From NCBI GenBank assembly GCA_902493275.1, contig CABUOQ010000040.1, positions 1 to 9,357 of the forward strand: 9,357 nt of DNA, read 5' to 3'. The translations under genes and the position numbers were made by a program. This document shows positions 6,461 to 9,357 of the stretch, one piece after another. Numbering within the stretch: position 1 is the first letter of the stretch; each line of letters opens with the position of its first letter. This stretch comes from an uncultured Bacillota bacterium (GTDB lineage: Bacteria; Bacillota_I; Bacilli_A; RFN20; CAG-449). The notes under the pieces were generated by a model. The model searched no databases and was not told the DNA's origin. It saw only the letters and a list, made by a program, of their open reading frames with translations.

Positions 6461-7687
6461 CTTAAAGAAAAAGACTTTGATGTTTATTCAATAATACAGA
6501 AAGAAAAAACGAGACAAACCCAAAATATTGAATTGATTGCGTCTGAAAATTTTGTATCAGTAGAAGTTTTAGAGGCTCAAGGATCAATTTTAACAAATAA
6601 GTATGCAGAAGGTTATCCTGGAAAAAGATATTATGGCGGGTGTGAATATGTTGATGAAATTGAAATGCTTGCTATAGAGCGCGCTAAAAAATTATTTAAC
6701 GCTAAATATGTAAATGTTCAACCTCATTCAGGTTCACAAGCCAACATGGCCGCATATCGGTCTATACTGAACAAGGGTGATAAGGTACTTGGGATGGCAC
6801 TTGACCAAGGGGGCCACTTAACACATGGTAGTACTTTAAGCTTTTCAGGTATAGATTATAATTTTATTCCATATTACTTAAGCAAGGAAACTGAAGCAAT
6901 TGACTATGATGCATTGGAAAAATTAGCTATAAAGGAAAAACCTAAACTAATTGTTGGTGGTGCTAGTGCATATCCTTTAATTATAGATTTTGAAAGATAC
7001 AGAAAAATTGCGGATAAAGTTGGCGCATACTTGTTAATCGATATGGCTCATATCGCTGGATTAGTTGCGGCCGGATTACACCCAAACCCTATGGACTATG
7101 CTGACATTGTGACTACTACGACGCACAAGACATTGCGAGGGCCACGTGGTGGTATGATTCTTACGAATAACGAAGAACTTGCTAAAAAAATTGACAAAGC
7201 TGTTTTCCCTGGCGTTCAAGGAGGTCCGTTAATGCACGTTATAGCCGCGAAAGCAGTATGCTTTAAAGAAGCTTTATCAGTTGATTTTCAACAATATCAA
7301 AAGCAAATCATTGATAACTGTAGAGTTCTTGCAAATGAGCTTACAAAACTTGGATATGTTTTAGTGGGTGGTAAAACAGAAAATCATTTACTTATTGTGA
7401 ATGTAAAAAAATCAATTGGGATAACAGGTAAAGAAGGTGAAAAAATTTTAGATAAGGTGAATATCACGTGCAACAAAAATACTGTTCCCTTTGATGATGA
7501 AAAGCCATTCATTACAAGTGGTCTTAGAATTGGTACTGCAAGTGTCACAACTAGAGGAATGAAAGAGAAGGAAATGATAGAAATTGCTCATTTAATTAAC
7601 AAAGCATTAAAAAATAAGGAAAATGAAAACGCTCTTTTGGAAGTGAAAAAAGAAGTTTTGACCTTAACAAAAAAATTTCCTTTATAA
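6458..7687 (+). CDS. glyA: Serine hydroxymethyltransferase
   Basis: GlyA is a cytoplasmic PLP enzyme that converts serine and tetrahydrofolate to glycine and 5,10-methylene-tetrahydrofolate, the main source of one-carbon units. The 409 residues show NIELIASENFVS (23-34), NKYAEGYPGKRYYGG (47-61), PHSGSQAN (89-96), the GGHLTHG loop with the PLP-stacking His (118-124), IDMAHIAG with the PLP-binding Asp195 and His198, the TTTHKTLRGPRGG segment with the Schiff-base Lys224, and SGLRIGT with the carboxylate-binding Arg357. The length is normal, so the enzyme looks intact and active. An in-frame TTG three bases upstream is less likely as the start. The gene follows the permease stop by 12 bases with no terminator or promoter between, so it should be carried on the ABC operon transcript. 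That is an unusual neighbour for a housekeeping gene. Confidence 0.98.
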   Translation: MLKEKDFDVYSIIQKEKTRQTQNIELIASENFVSVEVLEAQGSILTNKYAEGYPGKRYYGGCEYVDEIEMLAIERAKKLFNAKYVNVQPHSGSQANMAAYRSILNKGDKVLGMALDQGGHLTHGSTLSFSGIDYNFIPYYLSKETEAIDYDALEKLAIKEKPKLIVGGASAYPLIIDFERYRKIADKVGAYLLIDMAHIAGLVAAGLHPNPMDYADIVTTTTHKTLRGPRGGMILTNNEELAKKIDKAVFPGVQGGPLMHVIAAKAVCFKEALSVDFQQYQKQIIDNCRVLANELTKLGYVLVGGKTENHLLIVNVKKSIGITGKEGEKILDKVNITCNKNTVPFDDEKPFITSGLRIGTASVTTRGMKEKEMIEIAHLINKALKNKENENALLEVKKEVLTLTKKFPL

Positions 7688-7720
7688 TATTAACATCAGA
7701 TTAATATGATTATAATATTA
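7687..7720. promoter_or_regulatory. AT-only dyad and weak promoter candidate after glyA
   Basis: ATATTAA (7687-7693) and TTAATAT (7701-7707) are perfect inverted arms around seven bases. An 11-base direct repeat, TTATAATATTA, occurs at 7682 and 7710. TATAAT at 7711-7716 has only a TTAACA at 7690-7695 with a short 15-base spacer. With no G+C in the stem it is a poor terminator, so the next gene may be read through from glyA or start here weakly. Confidence 0.25.
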
Positions 7721-7768
7721 CCAAATAAATAGAGTGGCTATAACAAAAATAAGGAGTAAAATCAAAAA

Positions 7769-8044
7769 ATGAAAAAAATGTCTGAGAAAACTTTTATTGC
7801 AATATGTTGTCTCATTGGAGGGATTTTTCCTATAGCAATATCCATTCTTGTAAAGTATAATGTTATACCATTATTTTTTGAGTTACCTATATTTGTAACA
7901 ATGTTTACAATATGCGTATTCGTAGGCATAATAATAGACAAGTGTTACTATAAAAATGATTGGACCAAAAAACAAACTATATGTATAATATTGCTTGGCA
8001 TTGTATTGGTTTTAACTACTATACTCGTTTGGATGTTTAAATAA
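7769..8044 (+). CDS. Small three-helix membrane protein, unknown function
   Basis: The protein has 91 residues with three predicted TM helices at about 8-28, 36-57 and 70-89. Short Lys-rich ends and a polar stretch (DKCYYKNDWTKKQ) lie between helices 2 and 3. I recognise no family. It has no signal-peptidase site or lipobox, and no toxin-like or bacteriocin-immunity motif I can name. AAGGAG (7751-7756) lies 12 bases before ATG 7769, rather far; no better start fits, and the next ATG (7778) is farther. It follows glyA by 81 bases and is closed by a strong terminator at 8155-8180, so it may be the last gene of the operon or have its own weak promoter. The strongly hydrophobic, well-structured frame makes a real gene likely. 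Confidence 0.7.
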   Translation: MKKMSEKTFIAICCLIGGIFPIAISILVKYNVIPLFFELPIFVTMFTICVFVGIIIDKCYYKNDWTKKQTICIILLGIVLVLTTILVWMFK

Positions 8045-8154
8045 AAATTAATTAATGTTCAAAAACAGTTAAATAAAAGTGAATTACTTAAATTAATAAA
8101 AAATCTTCTATATGACAGATAGATAAATATTTATTGGGTTACGATTCATTTCAT
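8045..8154. other. Untranslated stretch after the small membrane protein
   Basis: About 110 AT-rich bases with no open frame of useful length, no repeat and no promoter stand out here. It probably forms the 3' untranslated end of the preceding transcript up to the terminator. Confidence 0.5.
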
Positions 8155-8180
8155 AAAAAAGGCAATGATGCCTTTTTTTT
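8155..8180 (+). terminator. Intrinsic terminator
   Basis: GGCA (8161-8164) pairs with TGCC (8169-8172) around an ATGA loop, extended by six A-T pairs to 8155-8178, and the plus strand ends in eight T. The A run on the other side lets it work in both directions. It closes the transcript of the small membrane gene and probably that of the ABC-glyA operon. Confidence 0.85.
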
Positions 8181-8206
8181 AATTCATATTAGAGTATGTT
8201 TTTTTG

Positions 8207-8235
8207 TTGCTTTAAATGCCAAAAAATGATAGAAT
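8207..8235 (+). promoter_or_regulatory. Promoter without an intact gene
   Basis: TTGCTT (8207-8212), a 17-base spacer and TAGAAT (8230-8235), with TGA directly before the -10, form a good promoter with an extended -10. The predicted start is near 8242, giving a leader of about 50 bases to the ATG at 8293. Only ten codons follow before the IS3 element, so this is probably the promoter of a gene cut by that insertion. Confidence 0.7.
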
Positions 8236-8292
8236 GTATTGAAAATAGAATTATTAACTATTTTTAAAAAATAAATAACAAGAAGGGTAGAC

Positions 8293-8325
8293 ATGAAAAA
8301 ATTATTTGCTGAAATGGTAAAATAA
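8293..8325 (+). pseudogene. Ten-codon 5' stub of a gene cut by the IS3 element
   Basis: An AAGAAGGG ribosome site (8280-8287) precedes ATG 8293, which encodes MKKLFAEMVK and stops at TAA 8323-8325, exactly where the IS left-end hairpin begins. Promoter, ribosome site and start are all in place, but the coding sequence ends at the element. I read this as the beginning of an interrupted gene whose remainder, if kept, should lie beyond the right end of the element outside the window. A true ten-residue peptide is possible but less likely. Confidence 0.45.
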
Positions 8326-8358
8326 ATGTAGACACAAAAAAAGTGTCTACATTTTTTG
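8324..8358. repeat. Hairpin at the left end of the IS3 element
   Basis: AAATGTAGACAC (8324-8335) and GTGTCTACATTT (8343-8354) form a perfect 12-bp stem around a loop of seven A, followed by more T. It has the form of an intrinsic terminator. At the tip of an insertion sequence it could stop incoming host transcription, such as that from the promoter at 8207-8235, before it reaches the transposase genes. It may also contain the transposase-binding terminal repeat. Confidence 0.75.
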
Positions 8359-8361
8359 TTA

Positions 8362-8370
8362 TGATATAAT
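8362..8370 (+). promoter_or_regulatory. Transposase promoter (extended -10)
   Basis: TGATATAAT (8362-8370) is a perfect extended -10. The -35 position falls in the right arm of the hairpin (about 8342-8348) and matches poorly, as is usual for IS promoters that depend on the extended -10. AAAGGAGATGAT (8376-8387) is a strong ribosome site before ATG 8391. Confidence 0.6.
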
Positions 8371-8390
8371 AGGGTAAAGGAGATGATATT

Positions 8391-8756
8391 ATGGGAAGAA
8401 CGAAAGGCGGTAAAAACAGAGAATGGTCAAAAGATCAAAAATACGAAATTATTAAATACGTTATTGATGGTGAAAAAAGTATAAATGATTTAGGACGTGA
8501 GTTTGGCATCAGTAATGGAATGATTTGTAATTGGTTAAAACGTTATAATGAAAAAGGTATAGAAGGTTTAGAAAATAAACGTAAACCTGGCAATCCATTA
8601 GCTAAATATTCACATAGAAAAGAATTAACACCTATTGAACAACTTGAATATGAAAATATGTTACTTCGAATTGAGAATGAACGATTAAAAAAAGGATACA
8701 CCGAGGAGGATGTTCTTTTAGCCCTAGAGAAATTATCAGAAAAGAATACGAAATAG
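8391..8756 (+). CDS. IS3-family transposase OrfA
   Basis: This 121-residue OrfA binds the element ends and, when fused to OrfB by frameshifting, supplies the DNA-binding part of the transposase. Residues 12-55 form the helix-turn-helix (WSKDQKYEIIKYVIDGEKS, then LGREFGISNGMICNWLKRY). A linker with the GIEGLENKRKPGNP pattern follows at about 56-69, typical of this IS3 subgroup. Residues 83-101 (EQLEYENMLLRIENERLKK) form the leucine zipper used for dimerisation. It ends at TAG 8754-8756, overlapping orfB in the -1 frame. The start is fixed by AAAGGAGATGAT with eight bases between GGAG and ATG. It looks intact and of usual length. Confidence 0.93.
   Translation: MGRTKGGKNREWSKDQKYEIIKYVIDGEKSINDLGREFGISNGMICNWLKRYNEKGIEGLENKRKPGNPLAKYSHRKELTPIEQLEYENMLLRIENERLKKGYTEEDVLLALEKLSEKNTK
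8687..8693 (+). promoter_or_regulatory. Programmed -1 frameshift site (A7)
   Basis: Seven A in the phasing A-AAA-AAG, that is A AAA AAA before GGA in the orfA frame, lie at codons 100-101, right after the leucine zipper. The -1 frame is open from 8681 and continues without stops into orfB. This is the position and type of slippery heptamer used across the IS3 family to make the OrfAB fusion transposase. A GAGGAGGA run at 8703-8710 lies shortly after it. Confidence 0.8.
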
Positions 8757-9357
8757 TAGAGACTCTTTCTCGGGAATTTAATATTAAATCACTTTGTATA
8801 GTAATGAATGTTTCAAGAAGCGGATACTACAAATGGCTAAACCGTAAAGGAATAATTAATAACTATCAAAAAAACAGAATATCACTAGCAGAAGAAATAA
8901 AGAATATCCATAAGCATCATTCAACTTATGGATATAGATCTATAGCACAAAATATCAGAAATAAAACTGGATGGATATTTAGTAATAATTTATGCCATAA
9001 AGTATGTAAAAGTTTAAATATACGTTCAAAAGCACGTAAAACATACATCCCAAGAGGTGAAGAAAGTATAACTTATCAAAATATAGTAAAAGGCAATTTT
9101 AACTCAACTAGGCCTTTTGAAGTAGTTGTTTCTGATACAACTATGATTCATTGTAGAGGTAAAAGTTATGATTGGACTTATTATATTGATGTTTATAATA
9201 ATGAAATAATAAGTTCTGATATACAATTGTCAAAACATGGTAATGGTATAAACAATCATTTTAATGCATGTAAACAATTTTTAGAAGAAAAAATAAAAAG
9301 AGGATATAAAGACCTTGAGACTATCTTCCACACAGATCAAGGCACTATATATTCCTC
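8693..9357 (+). CDS. IS3-family transposase OrfB, 3' end outside window
   Basis: Counted from the shift at 8693, about 221 residues are visible. They include the N-terminal HTH_21-type region (REFNIKSLCIVMNVSRSGYYKWL), the conserved STYGYRSI segment, and the rve integrase core. The core shows the first catalytic Asp in VVSDTTMI (codon 9134-9136) and the second in FHTDQGTIYSS (codon 9335-9337), 67 residues apart as expected for IS3. The third residue (Glu, about 35 residues on) is beyond the window. No ATG with a ribosome site is found at its beginning, so it is most likely made only as the OrfAB frameshift product, which cuts and joins DNA at the element ends. No stop or missing residue suggests inactivation. 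Confidence 0.93.

Larger units (their letters stand above)
8326..9357 (+). mobile_element. IS3-family insertion sequence, left part, cut by window end
   Basis: The element shows the standard IS3 layout: a terminal structure at the left, orfA with a helix-turn-helix and leucine zipper, and orfB in the -1 frame with the DDE transposase core. The left end is placed at about 8326-8328 (TGTAGACAC), where the ten-codon gene stub ends. The exact tip cannot be fixed because the right inverted repeat and target duplication are outside the window. Both reading frames are free of internal stops as far as visible, so the copy may be active. Confidence 0.85.

Noticed and set aside
7682..7720. Direct repeat TTATAATATTA, considered as an IS footprint or operator
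   Set aside because: Eleven A/T-only bases repeated within 40 bases are expected by chance in such AT-rich DNA, and nothing else marks an element there.
1..9357. CRISPR array, tRNA or rRNA genes, phage or defence cluster
   Set aside because: No spaced repeats, tRNA-like cloverleaf, rRNA sequence, or nuclease, helicase or phage structural genes were recognised in the window.
1..9357. Mollicutes code with TGA as Trp
   Set aside because: Trp codons in the ABC, permease and glyA genes are TGG, and no real gene reads through an in-frame TGA.

Overview
The window is AT-rich and uses the standard bacterial code: TGG encodes Trp, and TGA is never read as sense in the real genes. Ribosome sites are strong (GGAGG, GAGGTGAT), and several promoters are consensus-like with an extended TGn -10. 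This fits a low-GC Bacillota genome. The InlB-type repeat fragment at the left edge and the IS3 elements suggest a gut- or host-associated member of the Bacilli, Erysipelotrichia or Mollicutes-related lineages. That placement is inference.

Left edge (1-801): the tail of a repeat-containing surface protein runs in frame into an internally deleted IS3 remnant. The remnant keeps part of orfA, the C-terminus of orfB and a recognisable right inverted repeat. An intergenic stretch follows with a weak promoter candidate, a hairpin terminator and a doubtful 47-codon ORF.

Centre (811-7687): two ABC systems of the MacB/LolCDE/FtsX type diverge from a shared intergenic region at 3646-3887. On the minus strand is a single 944-residue protein with an N-terminal ATPase, one TM helix, a large outer domain and a three-helix FtsX core. 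On the plus strand is a split system: a 233-residue ATPase, then a 620-residue permease with two FtsX cores whose start overlaps the ATPase stop. glyA (serine hydroxymethyltransferase) follows immediately, and its ribosome site starts on the last base of the permease stop codon, so the three genes look like one operon. No histidine kinase or response regulator is present. The substrates are not evident; proteins of this type usually act as mechanotransmission ABC proteins in peptide or antibiotic resistance, lipoprotein handling or cell-envelope control.

Right part (7688-9357): a 91-residue three-helix membrane protein of unknown function is followed by a clear intrinsic terminator. Next comes a good promoter and ribosome site leading to only ten codons, which stop where a second IS3-family element begins. 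That element has a hairpin left end, orfA, an A7 slippery site and a -1 frame orfB, and it runs off the window.

I did not find a clearly new system such as a defence island, CRISPR array or biosynthetic cluster. The most unusual points are a possible leader peptide whose stop overlaps the start of the large ABC gene, the coupling of glyA to an ABC permease, the orphaned promoter and start in front of the right-hand IS3, and the surface-protein/IS3 chimera.
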